From assembly GCF_004135625.1 (NCBI RefSeq), contig NZ_SDPV01000001.1:928501-992500 (forward strand): DNA of 64,000 nucleotides, given 5' to 3'. The position numbers and the translations under genes were made by a program. This stretch comes from Pelagerythrobacter rhizovicinus (lineage in GTDB: Bacteria > Pseudomonadota > Alphaproteobacteria > Sphingomonadales > Sphingomonadaceae). Each line of letters begins with the position of its first letter. The first letter of the stretch is position 1. The notes below the pieces were generated by a model, which worked only from the letters and a program-made list of their open reading frames with translations, was not told the DNA's origin and did no database searches. Below, piece after piece: positions 15,421-24,820 of this stretch.

Positions 15421-16137
15421 ATGGCGAGGCGGGACTTAGCTTTGGGCGTGCTGTTCGCCTGCGCGTTCGTCGCGGCATGCAGCAACGAGCATGTCGTGCC
15501 TGTCGCGGACGAGATCGATCCCGCCGTCGCCGCTGCGCTCAATGACCAGATTCTCACGGACCCGGATCTCTCGCGCCAGAACGAGGGAAGCGCCGCCCTT
15601 ACCGGAGGCGTCGACCATGCGCTTCCCCTGGTGAACGACAGTCCACGCGCTTCCGACGCAGCGCGTGAGGAGGCGCTCGCCCTCCTCGGCGGGCGCGACC
15701 GCCTGCTCCGCTTGCCTCCCGTCGCGAAGCGGGGCGAGGAAGTCCCACTGAAAGATCGCATCACCGTTACCGCTCGTGCGGCTTACGCCGGAGCCAGCGA
15801 ACGCTGTGTCCGTTCGCTCCGGCGCGGTTTCATCTGGGCCGCGCGGATGCCGGCGCAATTCCCCGTGTATCCGCGCGGGGCGACGCAAGAGGCTGCCGGG
15901 AATGACGTGGAGGGCTGCACTTTGCGCGCCGTCAATTTTCGAACGCCGGTGCCCCCGAAAGAGGTGCTTGCCTTCTACCACACCCGTGCGCTGGGCGCGG
16001 GGTTTTCCTCCACTCTCACTGTCGCGGGCGAAGAAACGGTGCTGAGCGGCAGGCGCGGAGACGCGTCTTTCGCGGTCTATGCCAGGACGGGCCCATCGGG
16101 GCTGACGGATATCGACCTTGTCACCCGCGGTTTGTGA
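15421..16137 (+). CDS. Hypothetical lipoprotein
   Basis: 238 residues with a lipoprotein signal (LFACAFVAAC, modified cysteine at residue 20). The mature part begins SNEHVVPVADEIDPAVAAAL. The C-terminal half contains the pattern FPVYPRGATQEAAGNDVEGC and PPKEVLAFYHTRALGAGFS, which resembles proteins in which a small alpha/beta domain follows a disordered linker; the VYP..A and FY...L.AGF pattern occurs in uncharacterised proteins of soluble-lipoprotein type. No enzymatic motif is visible. It starts 74 bases after the terminator and ends seven bases from the convergent astD gene. Confidence 0.75.
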   Translation: MARRDLALGVLFACAFVAACSNEHVVPVADEIDPAVAAALNDQILTDPDLSRQNEGSAALTGGVDHALPLVNDSPRASDAAREEALALLGGRDRLLRLPPVAKRGEEVPLKDRITVTARAAYAGASERCVRSLRRGFIWAARMPAQFPVYPRGATQEAAGNDVEGCTLRAVNFRTPVPPKEVLAFYHTRALGAGFSSTLTVAGEETVLSGRRGDASFAVYARTGPSGLTDIDLVTRGL

Positions 16138-16143
16138 GACGGC

Positions 16144-17604
16144 TCAGGCATCCTTGAAGCCGACACCTACGCTGGCGCGCGGCTGGTCCATCTCGGTGCT
16201 CGCCACCGGATAGGCGCAATAGTCCGCGGCGTAATAGGCGGCGGGGCGGTGATTGCCCGAAAGACCGATGCCGCCGAACGGCGCGTTCGAAGACGCTCCG
16301 TTGGTCGGGCGGTTCCAATTGACGATCCCCGCGCGGATGTTGGCCCAGAAGCGATTGTAGTCTTGCGGTGTGCCGCCGATCAGCGAAGCGGAGAGGCCGA
16401 AGCGCGTGTTGTTCGCTTCCGCGATCCCCTCGTCGAGATCCTCCACCTTGATGACCTGCAGCAGCGGACCGAACAGCTCGACGTCGGGGCGATCGGCCAT
16501 CGCGGTCGTATCGATGATGGCGGGCGAGAGGAACGGCAGGTCGTCATCCGGGCGCGTCATGTGCCGGATCGCCTTGCCACCGTTAGAGAGCAGGTAGAGA
16601 AAGCTCTCGACAAGCTGATCGGCGGCCTGGTTGTCGATCACGCACCCCATGAACGGCGGCGGATCGGCAAAGGGCTGATCGACTATGATGCGCCCTGCGA
16701 GCGCCTTCACCTCGCTGACGATCGCATCGTACATGCTCGTCTTGACGATCAGCCGACGCGCTGCGGTGCAGCGTTGTCCGGCGGAAGTGAACGCGGACTG
16801 GACGATCAGTGCTGCCGCATCGGAAATCTTCGGCGTATCAACCACTACGATGGGATTGTTACCGCCCATTTCAAGCGCGACGATCTTACCGGGGCTGGTC
16901 GCCAGCTTCCGGTTGATCGCGATTCCCGCCTGTGCCGAGCCGGTGAAGAGCACCCCGTCGACACCCCTGTGAGCGACGAGTTTCTTGCCTTCCTCCGGCC
17001 CCCCCACGAGCAGTTGCACGACTGCCTCCGATATACCGGCGCGGTGGAAGCACTCGACCAGGAACTCGCCCACCGCGGGCGTCTTTTCGCTCGGCTTGAA
17101 GATCACCGCGTTGCCCGCGATCAGGGCGGGGACGATATGGCCGTTGGGCAGGTGTGCAGGAAAGTTGTAGGGGCCGAGCACAGCCATGACCCCGTGCGGC
17201 TTGTGCCGCACCGCGGCCGTGCCCTGCAGTGCACTGTCGAGCTTCTTCTGTCCCGTTCGCTCCGCGTAGGCGGTAACCGAAATATCGACCTTCTTGACGA
17301 CGCTATCGACTTCGGTGAGTGCCTCCCACAGGGGCTTCCCGGTCTCGCGCGCGATGAGTTCTGCGAAGCGGTCCGATTGCTTGCGCACCTCGTTCGCGAA
17401 GCGGCGGCAAAGTTCGATGCGGGTCGCCAGCGGTAGCGCGGCCCACTCAGGCCAGGCGCGACGTGCGCGATCGACCGTCTCATCGACATCGCCGGCCCGG
17501 CTGCGCCACAGTTCCTTGCCCGTTGCGGGCTCGAAAGACACGATATCGTTGCTGCTCACTGGAGCGGGTATCCCTGCGTTCCTGAATGACGGGGCCAATG
17601 CCAC
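16144..17604 (-). CDS. astD: Succinylglutamate-semialdehyde dehydrogenase (AstD-like)
   Basis: 486 residues of the aldehyde dehydrogenase superfamily. The region PYNFPAHLPNGHIVPALIAG is diagnostic of AstD, the NAD-dependent fourth enzyme of the arginine succinyltransferase pathway. The catalytic glutamate is in ALEMGGNNP and the nucleophilic cysteine in SAGQRCTAARR; NAD-binding residues are in FKPSEKTPAVGE and FTGSAQAG. The start may lie about 17 residues further in, at VSSNDIV. No other ast gene is adjacent, so its partners must be elsewhere or its role is a general semialdehyde dehydrogenase. Confidence 0.88.
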   Translation of the reverse strand: MALAPSFRNAGIPAPVSSNDIVSFEPATGKELWRSRAGDVDETVDRARRAWPEWAALPLATRIELCRRFANEVRKQSDRFAELIARETGKPLWEALTEVDSVVKKVDISVTAYAERTGQKKLDSALQGTAAVRHKPHGVMAVLGPYNFPAHLPNGHIVPALIAGNAVIFKPSEKTPAVGEFLVECFHRAGISEAVVQLLVGGPEEGKKLVAHRGVDGVLFTGSAQAGIAINRKLATSPGKIVALEMGGNNPIVVVDTPKISDAAALIVQSAFTSAGQRCTAARRLIVKTSMYDAIVSEVKALAGRIIVDQPFADPPPFMGCVIDNQAADQLVESFLYLLSNGGKAIRHMTRPDDDLPFLSPAIIDTTAMADRPDVELFGPLLQVIKVEDLDEGIAEANNTRFGLSASLIGGTPQDYNRFWANIRAGIVNWNRPTNGASSNAPFGGIGLSGNHRPAAYYAADYCAYPVASTEMDQPRASVGVGFKDA

Positions 17605-17647
17605 AGGCCCAAGGTAGTAACAAACCGATTGTCTGCCAGTCGGTGTC

Positions 17648-19042
17648 TCAGTGCCCCCGAGGCGGCGGGGGCGGTCCGTGCGCGTGGCCCATACGGCGGA
17701 TCGCTCCGATCTTGTCGTGGAGCGGCGCCCAATCGTCGCGCTGATCGACCGCGGACCAGATTGCCTCGACCTCCTCGATCAACATCGTTTCCGGCGCCGG
17801 CAGGTCCCAGTACGGATCGTCCGAAGGAACGGCGCGATAACCCTCGAGTGCCCCGGTCAGTTCGCCCTCGGCGTTACGTCCGCCGCGGTGGCGATGGAAG
17901 AACGTATCCGGCTGAGTCCCATTTTCCCGCATCGCCTTCTCACTGGCGGCAACGAGCAGGCCGTCGCGCTCCGATCCGCGGGATTCCACCCCCAGCCGCC
18001 AACACCAGCGCCGCGCCACCGCGTCCATGTAGAGCGGTCCGAACCGCTCCAGCGCTGCGATCAGGGGCGGCGCATCGGCGAGCAGGCGCAGCGCGACCGC
18101 GAACTGGCCGAGGTTCCAGTGCAGCGCTTCCGGTTGGCGGCCGAACGCATAGAGTCCCGCATGATCAAAGTAGGCTGCGGTGAAGCTAGCATCCCACGCA
18201 GGCAGCCAACGCCATGGGCCGTAATCGAAGCTCTCTCCCGTCACGTTCATGTTGTCGGTGTTGAGCACCCCGTGGACGAAGCCCGCGACCATCCATGCTG
18301 CAGCGAGGTCGGCGAGCCGCTCGACCACCTGGTGCATCAGGATAGTCGCCGGCTCGTCCCGCCCCGGCGCATCCGCAGGTGGCCGGGGGCCTGGAAATTG
18401 CCTGAGGCAATAGTCGACCAGTTCCGCCATATGCTCGCGTTCCTCCAGCGCGAGGAGACGCTGGAATGTGCCGATACGGATATGGCCGTGGCTCAGCCGC
18501 ACCATGACCGCCGAGCGCGTGGGGGAGGGCTCGTCGCCCCGCCACAGCTCTTCCCCGGTCTCGATCACCGAGAAGGTCTTGGAGGTATAGACGCCCAGCG
18601 CCTCGAGCATTTCGGTGGCAAGAATTTCGCGCACCGCGCCCTTCAGCGTCAGCCGCCCGTCGGCGGTGCGGCTATAGGGGGTGAGACCGGAACCTTTAGT
18701 GCCGAGGTCGAGCAGCCGCCCCTCCGCATCGCGCATCTGCGCGAACAAGAAGCCGCGCCCGTCGCCGATGTCCGGATTGTACACCCGGAACTGATGACCG
18801 TGGTACCGCAAGGCAAGCGGGCGCGGCAGGTTGTCCGCGAGGGGTTCGAACCGGGCGAAGTGCGCGGCCCATTGCTCGTCGTCGAGATCGCTCAGGCCGA
18901 CCGCCCGATCCCACCTCCGGTTGCGGAAGCGCAGGGTGGCGCGAGGGAATTCTGCGGCAGCGACTTCGTCCGCAATCCAGCCAGCGAGCGGCAGGATCGC
19001 GGGGTCGGGCCGGTAGGGCGACGCTTGCGGATCTTCGCGCAT
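17648..19042 (-). CDS. selO: Protein adenylyltransferase SelO (YdiU/UPF0061)
   Basis: 464 residues from ATG 19042. The open frame continues upstream but that part has no SelO similarity and lies over the divergent hydrolase. The N-terminal ALRYHGHQFRVYNPDIGDGR and LDLGTKGSGLTPYSRTADGR blocks, and the pseudokinase active site FVHGVLNTDNMNVTGESFDY, are family hallmarks. SelO transfers AMP from ATP to Ser/Thr/Tyr of redox proteins and depends on the D and N residues of the NTDNM and FDYGP motifs, all present. Selenocysteine is not encoded here. The tail ends GPPPPPRGH. It is divergent from the alpha/beta hydrolase by 87 bases. Confidence 0.94.
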   Translation of the reverse strand: MREDPQASPYRPDPAILPLAGWIADEVAAAEFPRATLRFRNRRWDRAVGLSDLDDEQWAAHFARFEPLADNLPRPLALRYHGHQFRVYNPDIGDGRGFLFAQMRDAEGRLLDLGTKGSGLTPYSRTADGRLTLKGAVREILATEMLEALGVYTSKTFSVIETGEELWRGDEPSPTRSAVMVRLSHGHIRIGTFQRLLALEEREHMAELVDYCLRQFPGPRPPADAPGRDEPATILMHQVVERLADLAAAWMVAGFVHGVLNTDNMNVTGESFDYGPWRWLPAWDASFTAAYFDHAGLYAFGRQPEALHWNLGQFAVALRLLADAPPLIAALERFGPLYMDAVARRWCWRLGVESRGSERDGLLVAASEKAMRENGTQPDTFFHRHRGGRNAEGELTGALEGYRAVPSDDPYWDLPAPETMLIEEVEAIWSAVDQRDDWAPLHDKIGAIRRMGHAHGPPPPPRGH

Positions 19043-19129
19043 CGGGCGATAGTGGGCCTCGCGGGCGACGCTGGCAATGCGGCCGTCCGGAGATGCAGCA
19101 ACTTGGACACAGGAAACTCTCCGAAGCCG

Positions 19130-19990
19130 ATGGACACAGAATTTAGCGACCGCTTCTGGGAAAGCCCGGACGGTCTGAAGCTGCATTTCCGCGACTATCC
19201 GGGGCGTGAGGACCATGTGCCGGTCGTCTGCATGCATGGCCTGACGCGCAACGCGCGCGACTTCGCGACGCTCGCGGAGCATCTGGCGGGGGAGCACCGC
19301 GTGCTCGTGCCCGAGATGCGCGGGCGGGGCGACAGCGAATATGCGCGCGACCCGGCGACTTACACGCCGATGACATATGTCGAGGATGTGTCTGCCTTGC
19401 TGGCGCAGGAGGGGATTTCCCGCTTCGTCGCCGTGGGGACCTCGCTCGGCGGGCTGATGACGATGATGCTGGCCGCGGCCGAGCCAGGCCGGATCGCTGG
19501 TGCGGTGCTCAACGACGTCGGTCCCGAGCTTCAGGCGGCGGGGCTGGCGCGCATCGCCGAGTATGTCGGTCAGGGCCGGAATTTCCCGACCTGGATGCAT
19601 GCCGCCCGCGCGCTCGAGGAAGTGCATTCGGCGGCCCATCCGGGCTTCGACACCGAAGGATGGATCGCCATGGCCAAGCGCACGATGACGGTGCAGCAGA
19701 ACGGCCGCATCGCGTTCGACTACGACATGAGCATTGCCGAGCCGTTCCAGGCCGGCGACGGCGCTGCGCCGCCCGACCTTTGGCCCGCATACGACGCGCT
19801 GCAGGGCGCACCGCTGCTGATCGTGCGCGGCGCACTCTCCGACCTGCTTTCCGAAGAGACCGCCCGGAACATGGTCACGCGGCATCCCGACGCGGAACTT
19901 GTCACGGTGGCGGACACGGGCCACGCGCCGCTACTCGACGAACCGGCTGTCCTGGCCGCGATCGACCGGCTGATGGCGAAGGCGGCATGA
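19130..19990 (+). CDS. Alpha/beta hydrolase
   Basis: 286 residues. The fold is evident from VPVVCMHGLTRNARDF (oxyanion region), VLVPEMRGRGDSEYA, the nucleophile elbow GTSLGGLMTMML, an acidic strand LLIVRGALSDLLS, and the catalytic histidine in TGHAPLLDEP. This places it among general esterases/lactonases of the alpha/beta family; the substrate cannot be told. Its TGA stop overlaps the ATG of the glycosyltransferase gene, so the two are co-translated, and it is divergent from selO. Confidence 0.88.
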   Translation: MDTEFSDRFWESPDGLKLHFRDYPGREDHVPVVCMHGLTRNARDFATLAEHLAGEHRVLVPEMRGRGDSEYARDPATYTPMTYVEDVSALLAQEGISRFVAVGTSLGGLMTMMLAAAEPGRIAGAVLNDVGPELQAAGLARIAEYVGQGRNFPTWMHAARALEEVHSAAHPGFDTEGWIAMAKRTMTVQQNGRIAFDYDMSIAEPFQAGDGAAPPDLWPAYDALQGAPLLIVRGALSDLLSEETARNMVTRHPDAELVTVADTGHAPLLDEPAVLAAIDRLMAKAA

Positions 19991-21138
19991 GTGTCGCAGG
20001 ACGCGGCAAGGCGCGGATCCTGCACCTTCACTCGACCTTTGCCGCCGGCGGCAAGGAACTGCGCTCGGTTCGGCTGATCAACGCTTTTGGCCCGAAAGTG
20101 TCGCATACGATCGTCTCGGCGGAACCGGAACGAATGGAGGCGGCGCAGCACATCCTGCGGCAGATTCCCGTAACTTATCCCCGTGACTTCCCGGCGCTGA
20201 AGGGCAAGCCCACTCCCGGGCGCCTGCAGCGCCTCGCCCGCGCAATGCAGGAATACGACCTCGTGCTCACATACAACTGGGGGGCGATGAACGCGGTGAT
20301 GGCGCACACCGTGTTCAAGGATGTCTTCCGCCTGCCGTCGCTGATCCATCACGAGGACGGCTTCAATGAAGACGAGCGCACCCGGCTCAAGCCGACGCGC
20401 AACTGGTTTCGCAAGATCGCGCTGGGACGCACCAACGGGCTGGTGGTGCCCTCGGAAACGCTCGAAGGCATAGCGCTCAAGGTTTGGGAGCAGCCGATCG
20501 GGCGGGTGAAACACATCCCCAACGGGATCGACACGAAGGCGTTCGCGAAGCGTCCGAAGCCGGACGCCTTGCGAGGCGTGGTAAAGCGGAAGGGTGAATT
20601 CTGGGTCGGCACGCTCGCCGGCCTGCGCCCGGTCAAGAACCTGCCGCTGCTGGTACGCGCCTTTCGCCACCTGCCCGAGGATTGGCACCTGGTGATAGTG
20701 GGCGACGGGCCCGAGCGGGATGCGATCCGGGCCGAGGCGGAAGAGTATAATGTCGGCCACCGGGTTCATCTGCCGGGCTTTGCATCCCATCCTGAGCGGT
20801 ATGTCGGCCTGTTCGACGTATTCGCGCTTTCGTCCGACAGCGAGCAGTTTCCGATTTCGCTGGTGGAAGCAATGGCCGCTGGCCTGCCGGTAGCCGCACC
20901 GGCCGTGGGCGACATTGCTGATATGGTGTCCGAGGCCAATGCTCCGCTGATCGGTCCTGCCGGCGATGAAAGCGCGCTGGCCCGCGGCCTGGCGCAACTC
21001 GCCGGCGACCCCGATCTGCGCGAGCGGATCGGACAGGCAAACCGAGAGAAGGCGCGGACCAGCTACGACGAGAAACCCATGATCGCGGCCTATCGCCGTC
21101 TCTACTCCTCCGCGATGGACAACGATGCCCTGAACTGA
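19987..21138 (+). CDS. Glycosyltransferase, GT4-like (family 1 fold)
   Basis: 383 residues. The N-terminal domain starts ARILHLHSTFAAGGKELRSV, where GGKE is a typical acceptor-side loop. The C-terminal GT-B nucleotide domain has VGTLAGLRPVKNLPLLV, VIVGDGPERDAIRAEAE and the E-x7-E motif in SEQFPISLVEAMAAGLPVAAP. GT4 enzymes transfer a sugar from an activated donor with retention. The acceptor is unknown; an exopolysaccharide or glycolipid is likely because of the family. It overlaps the upstream hydrolase by four bases. Confidence 0.9.
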   Translation: MSVAGRGKARILHLHSTFAAGGKELRSVRLINAFGPKVSHTIVSAEPERMEAAQHILRQIPVTYPRDFPALKGKPTPGRLQRLARAMQEYDLVLTYNWGAMNAVMAHTVFKDVFRLPSLIHHEDGFNEDERTRLKPTRNWFRKIALGRTNGLVVPSETLEGIALKVWEQPIGRVKHIPNGIDTKAFAKRPKPDALRGVVKRKGEFWVGTLAGLRPVKNLPLLVRAFRHLPEDWHLVIVGDGPERDAIRAEAEEYNVGHRVHLPGFASHPERYVGLFDVFALSSDSEQFPISLVEAMAAGLPVAAPAVGDIADMVSEANAPLIGPAGDESALARGLAQLAGDPDLRERIGQANREKARTSYDEKPMIAAYRRLYSSAMDNDALN

Positions 21139-21267
21139 ACGTCCGTCCTGCCTGCTTCACCTCGGGTTCACGCGACGGGGGACAGGCCGGTTTCCAAGTT
21201 GAATTGGCGCGGTCATCCGCTAAACAGCCCGGCGAACCTTCACTCGAACGATCGAAAGAGCCACGTC

Positions 21268-22035
21268 TTGGCCCTGAATCCCACTTCCAAGCAAACTCCG
21301 GACCAACGCCGCGCAGCGCAGGAAGACGTGCTGATGCGCGAAGTCGACGAGGCTGTCAGGCAGGATCAAGTCGCCGAGTTCGGGCGCCGCTACGGCAAGC
21401 CGCTCATCGCAGTCGTCGCTCTCGGCATCCTCGCTTTCGGTGGATATCTGTTCTGGGATCACCGGCAGGAAGCCGCGATGGAGGCGGAATCGGAAACGCT
21501 CGTCGGCGCGCTCGATCAGCTCCAGGCCGGCAATCTCGGCAGCGCGACGGAACGTCTGGACCCGTTGCTCGCTGAAGAAGGCGGTGCGGCAACCCAGGCC
21601 GCCTTGCTCAAGGCGGGCATCGCGATGGAGCAGGGACGTAACGAGGACGCGGCGAAGATCTACGCTGAGGTTGCAGCGGATGACGATGTGCCGCAGCTGC
21701 TTCGTGATCTCGCCACAATTCGCGAGATTGCCGCAACCTTCGATGACCGTGAACCCGACGACGTCGTCGCGCGGCTCAAGCCGATGGCTGTGCCGGGCAA
21801 CCCCTACTTCGGAAGCGCTGGCGAACTCGTCGCAATGGCCTATCTCGATCAAGGCAACAACGAGGAGGCGGGGACGCTCCTCGCCGCGATCGCCAAAGAC
21901 GAGACGCAGCCCGAGAGCCTCCGATCACGCGCGCGCCAGATGGCAGGCGTGCTCGGGGTGGACGCCATCGAAGACGTCGATGCGGTGCTGGAGGGCATTC
22001 AGGAGCCCGCGGCCGCGGCGCAAGCACAGCAATAA
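21268..22035 (+). CDS. YfgM-like membrane protein with TPR-type helices
   Basis: 255 residues from a TTG start at 21268, chosen because GAAAGAG precedes it and the product MALNPTSKQTPDQRRA matches the usual N-terminus of this family. An earlier TTG at 21199 would add 23 residues. The LMREVDEAVRQDQVAEFGRR helix leads into one transmembrane segment, PLIAVVALGILAFGGYLFWD, then helical TPR-like repeats in the periplasm. YfgM is an ancillary SecYEG subunit that works with periplasmic chaperones. It is followed 17 bases later by bamB, the usual partner order. Confidence 0.85.
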   Translation: MALNPTSKQTPDQRRAAQEDVLMREVDEAVRQDQVAEFGRRYGKPLIAVVALGILAFGGYLFWDHRQEAAMEAESETLVGALDQLQAGNLGSATERLDPLLAEEGGAATQAALLKAGIAMEQGRNEDAAKIYAEVAADDDVPQLLRDLATIREIAATFDDREPDDVVARLKPMAVPGNPYFGSAGELVAMAYLDQGNNEEAGTLLAAIAKDETQPESLRSRARQMAGVLGVDAIEDVDAVLEGIQEPAAAAQAQQ

Positions 22036-22052
22036 CTCAGGACGAGCTTCCG

Positions 22053-23396
22053 ATGAAGGCGAATCGTATTTCCATTCTCGGCCGCGGCATCGCGGTGGCA
22101 GCGCTGGCTACCACGCTCGGTGCGTGCGGCATCTTCGGTGGCGGCGAGACGAAGACCACGCCGACGATCGGCGAACGCAAGCCGGTACTTTCGCGGATCG
22201 AGAGCGGAGCGAAAGTCGATCCGTCGCTCGCCGGCGTTGCGGTGGTTCTGCCTCCCGCCCGGACCAACAGTGATTGGGCGCAGGCGGGCGGCACGGCGGA
22301 CAAATCCTACGGCCATCTCACGCTGGCTGAGAGTCCGTCTCCGGCCTGGACCGTGCAGATCGCCGGCGGCGGCGAGCGCCGCAAGCTTGCGTCGGCCCCG
22401 GTGATCGGCGGAGGGATGCTCTATGCCGTCGACACGGACGGCGTGGTCCATGCCTTCGACGCACAGACCGGTGGGCGGCGCTGGAGCCACCGAATGGAGC
22501 TGCCCGGCAATGCCCGCAATGCCGCGTTCGGCGGCGGCGCGAGCTACCACGGGGCACGCGTCTATGCGACCAACGGTGTAGGCGAGGTGATTGCACTGGA
22601 CGCTGAGACAGGCAGCGAGATCTGGAAGGTCCGGCCGGCCGGGCCCCTGCGGGGCGCACCGACGATAGCGTTCAACTCGGTCTACGTGATGACGCAGGAC
22701 AACCAGATTTACGCGCTCAGCGCGGCGACCGGTGAGACGCAGTGGAATGAATCCGGTTCGCAGGCGCAGGCTGGCGTGTTCGGCGTTGCGACGCCGGCGG
22801 CTGGTCAAGGTACTGTGATCGCGGGCTACAGTTCAGGCGAACTCGCAACCTATCGCTACGAGAACGGGCGGACCCTCTGGTCGGATGCGCTTGCGCGGAC
22901 CTCGATATCGACCGAGGTGGGTTCGCTGACCGATATCGATGCCGACCCGATCATCGATTCCGGCAGCGTCTATGCGCTGGGGCAGGGCGGGCGCATGGCC
23001 GCCTACGAACTGGTGACCGGCCAGCGGCTATGGGAACTCAACGTCGCGGGCATCTCCACTCCGGCGGTCGCCGGCGAATGGATCTTCGCGCTGACCGACG
23101 ATGCCCGCCTGCTCGCGATCGCGCGGGCGACCGGCAAGGTGCGTTGGCTCACGCAGTTGCAGCGCTACCGCGACGAAGAGGACAAGGAGGGCCCGATCTT
23201 CTGGACCGGTCCCGTCCTCGCGGGCAATAATCTCTGGGCGGCGAGCACGCGGGGGGAAATCTATAAGATCGGCGTAGGCGAAGGGTCGGCAAGCCTGTTC
23301 ACCGATCTGGAAACGCCCGTGTCGCTTCCGCCGGTGGTGGCCAACAACACTCTCTACCTGCTCGACGACGGCGGCACGATCCACGCCTTCCGGTAA
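22053..23396 (+). CDS. bamB: Outer membrane protein assembly factor BamB
   Basis: 447 residues with a lipoprotein signal (LATTLGAC, cysteine at residue 25). The mature protein is a beta-propeller of PQQ-like repeats such as MLYAVDTDGVVHAFDAQTGG, VYATNGVGEVIALDAETGSE, VYALGQGGRMAAYELVTGQR and LYLLDDGGTIHAFR. BamB binds BamA and assists folding of outer-membrane proteins. The length is a little above the E. coli protein (392), mainly through an N-terminal linker. It follows the yfgM-like gene. The GTPase gene der, which usually comes next, is not here. Confidence 0.95.
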   Translation: MKANRISILGRGIAVAALATTLGACGIFGGGETKTTPTIGERKPVLSRIESGAKVDPSLAGVAVVLPPARTNSDWAQAGGTADKSYGHLTLAESPSPAWTVQIAGGGERRKLASAPVIGGGMLYAVDTDGVVHAFDAQTGGRRWSHRMELPGNARNAAFGGGASYHGARVYATNGVGEVIALDAETGSEIWKVRPAGPLRGAPTIAFNSVYVMTQDNQIYALSAATGETQWNESGSQAQAGVFGVATPAAGQGTVIAGYSSGELATYRYENGRTLWSDALARTSISTEVGSLTDIDADPIIDSGSVYALGQGGRMAAYELVTGQRLWELNVAGISTPAVAGEWIFALTDDARLLAIARATGKVRWLTQLQRYRDEEDKEGPIFWTGPVLAGNNLWAASTRGEIYKIGVGEGSASLFTDLETPVSLPPVVANNTLYLLDDGGTIHAFR

Positions 23397-23455
23397 TCGC
23401 GCCGCCGGGGCTCTTACCGCGCGCTTAACCCTTTGCCGCTATCGCGCGACTCGTC

Positions 23456-24814
23456 ATGAGCGCGCATCCGATCTCCGCGGAGGGGCCCCCGGCCAGCGAC
23501 GTCTCGGCGGGCGTGGGCTTTGCCGGACTGCTGGGTCTGCTCGTTTGGATCGTCTTGTGCCGCAACTGGCCGCATATCGCTGAGGCCTTCGCACTGCCGG
23601 GACCGCGCGAGCCGCTCTCCGGCCCCCATGCCGCGCTGACTGCGCTGCTCTTCTCGGCTGCACCGATGGTCCTGTGGTCGATCTTCGTCGACAAGGTCCA
23701 CCGCAACCCCTCCACCGGGATCGACTGGCGCCGCAAGCGCGCCCTGTCCGAAGTGCTAGAAGTCTCGCTGGTAAAGATCGCCGGCCTCTGGGCGACCTGG
23801 GCGATTATCGGGTTCCTCTACTGCGCCGCACGTTGGTACTGGCGGGGGCAATATCTCTTCGCGATGGACGTGATCGCCGCCGCGGCGATTCCGCTCGTGG
23901 TGCTCTCGGTGCCCTATGTGCTCTGGCTCGACCGCTACATGGTGAACCCACGCGATCACGCCTGGCATTTCGGCGCCATGTTGCTGAGGCGCGAGGCTTT
24001 CGATCCGGAAGAGGTGAAGAGGCATTGGCGCGCCTGGATCATCAAGGCCTTCTTCGGCGCCTTCATGCTCTCGATCCTGCCCGGCGGCTTCGCTTCGGTG
24101 GTCGACGCCGACTTGTCGCAGGTTGCGGGCGATCCGGTCGCTCTCGGCATGCTGCTGATCGGGCTCCTGTTCGTGATCGATGTGCAGATCGGCACGGTCG
24201 GCTATCTCGTCACCTTCCGACCGCTCGACGCGCACATCCGCAGCGGCAATCCGTTCCTTGCCGGATGGCTGGCAGCGCTGATCTGCTATCCCCCCCTCGT
24301 CTTCGCCTTCATGGGTGCCGACGGGATGCTGGCGTACGAGATCAACACGCCCGGTTGGGGCTTCTGGTTCGGGGATCATCCCATTCTGGCCTGGGTCTGG
24401 GCGGCCTGGCTCGTGTTCCTGACAGCGATCTACGCTTGGGCGACCGTCGCGTTCGGTTTGCGGTTCTCCAATCTGACGTATCGCGGGGTGCTGACGAACG
24501 GACCCTATCGCTTCACGCGGCATCCGGCCTATCTGTCGAAGAACCTGTTCTGGTGGAGCGCGACGCTGCCGTTCCTCGTTTCGGGCGGTTCGCTGGTAGA
24601 CGTGGTGCGCAACACCTTCTTTCTCGGCTGCGTCAGCGCGATCTATTACTGGCGTGCCAAGACCGAGGAGGCGCACCTGCTTGGCGAGGACGCCAAGTAC
24701 CGAGAATACTACGCGTGGATGGAGCGTCACGGGCCGATCACCCGGCGGCTCGCCGCGCTCCGGCGCCGACTGCGACCCCGCCGGCCGACGATGCAGCGTC
24801 AACCCGCCGAGTAG
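23456..24814 (+). CDS. Membrane methyltransferase, isoprenylcysteine carboxyl methyltransferase-like
   Basis: 452 residues with about nine to ten hydrophobic segments. The C-terminal part contains RGVLTNGPYRFTRHPAYLSK followed by a hydrophobic helix and RAKTEEAHLLGEDAKYREY, the signature of the ICMT/PEMT family that methylates carboxyl or amine groups using SAM in the membrane. The first 300 residues form an additional multi-helix membrane region of unknown function, so the protein is about twice the usual 150-220 residues. It lies between bamB and the convergent gshA, and the substrate is unknown. Confidence 0.83.
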   Translation: MSAHPISAEGPPASDVSAGVGFAGLLGLLVWIVLCRNWPHIAEAFALPGPREPLSGPHAALTALLFSAAPMVLWSIFVDKVHRNPSTGIDWRRKRALSEVLEVSLVKIAGLWATWAIIGFLYCAARWYWRGQYLFAMDVIAAAAIPLVVLSVPYVLWLDRYMVNPRDHAWHFGAMLLRREAFDPEEVKRHWRAWIIKAFFGAFMLSILPGGFASVVDADLSQVAGDPVALGMLLIGLLFVIDVQIGTVGYLVTFRPLDAHIRSGNPFLAGWLAALICYPPLVFAFMGADGMLAYEINTPGWGFWFGDHPILAWVWAAWLVFLTAIYAWATVAFGLRFSNLTYRGVLTNGPYRFTRHPAYLSKNLFWWSATLPFLVSGGSLVDVVRNTFFLGCVSAIYYWRAKTEEAHLLGEDAKYREYYAWMERHGPITRRLAALRRRLRPRRPTMQRQPAE

Positions 24815-24820
24815 GCAGGT

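Noticed and set aside
16249-17436. A 395-codon plus-strand open frame opposite astD
   Set aside because: astD on the minus strand has all catalytic motifs; this frame has no recognisable features.
17651-19129. A long in-frame N-terminal extension of the alpha/beta hydrolase
   Set aside because: It lies opposite selO and has no domain; the hydrolase domain begins right after the ATG at 19130.
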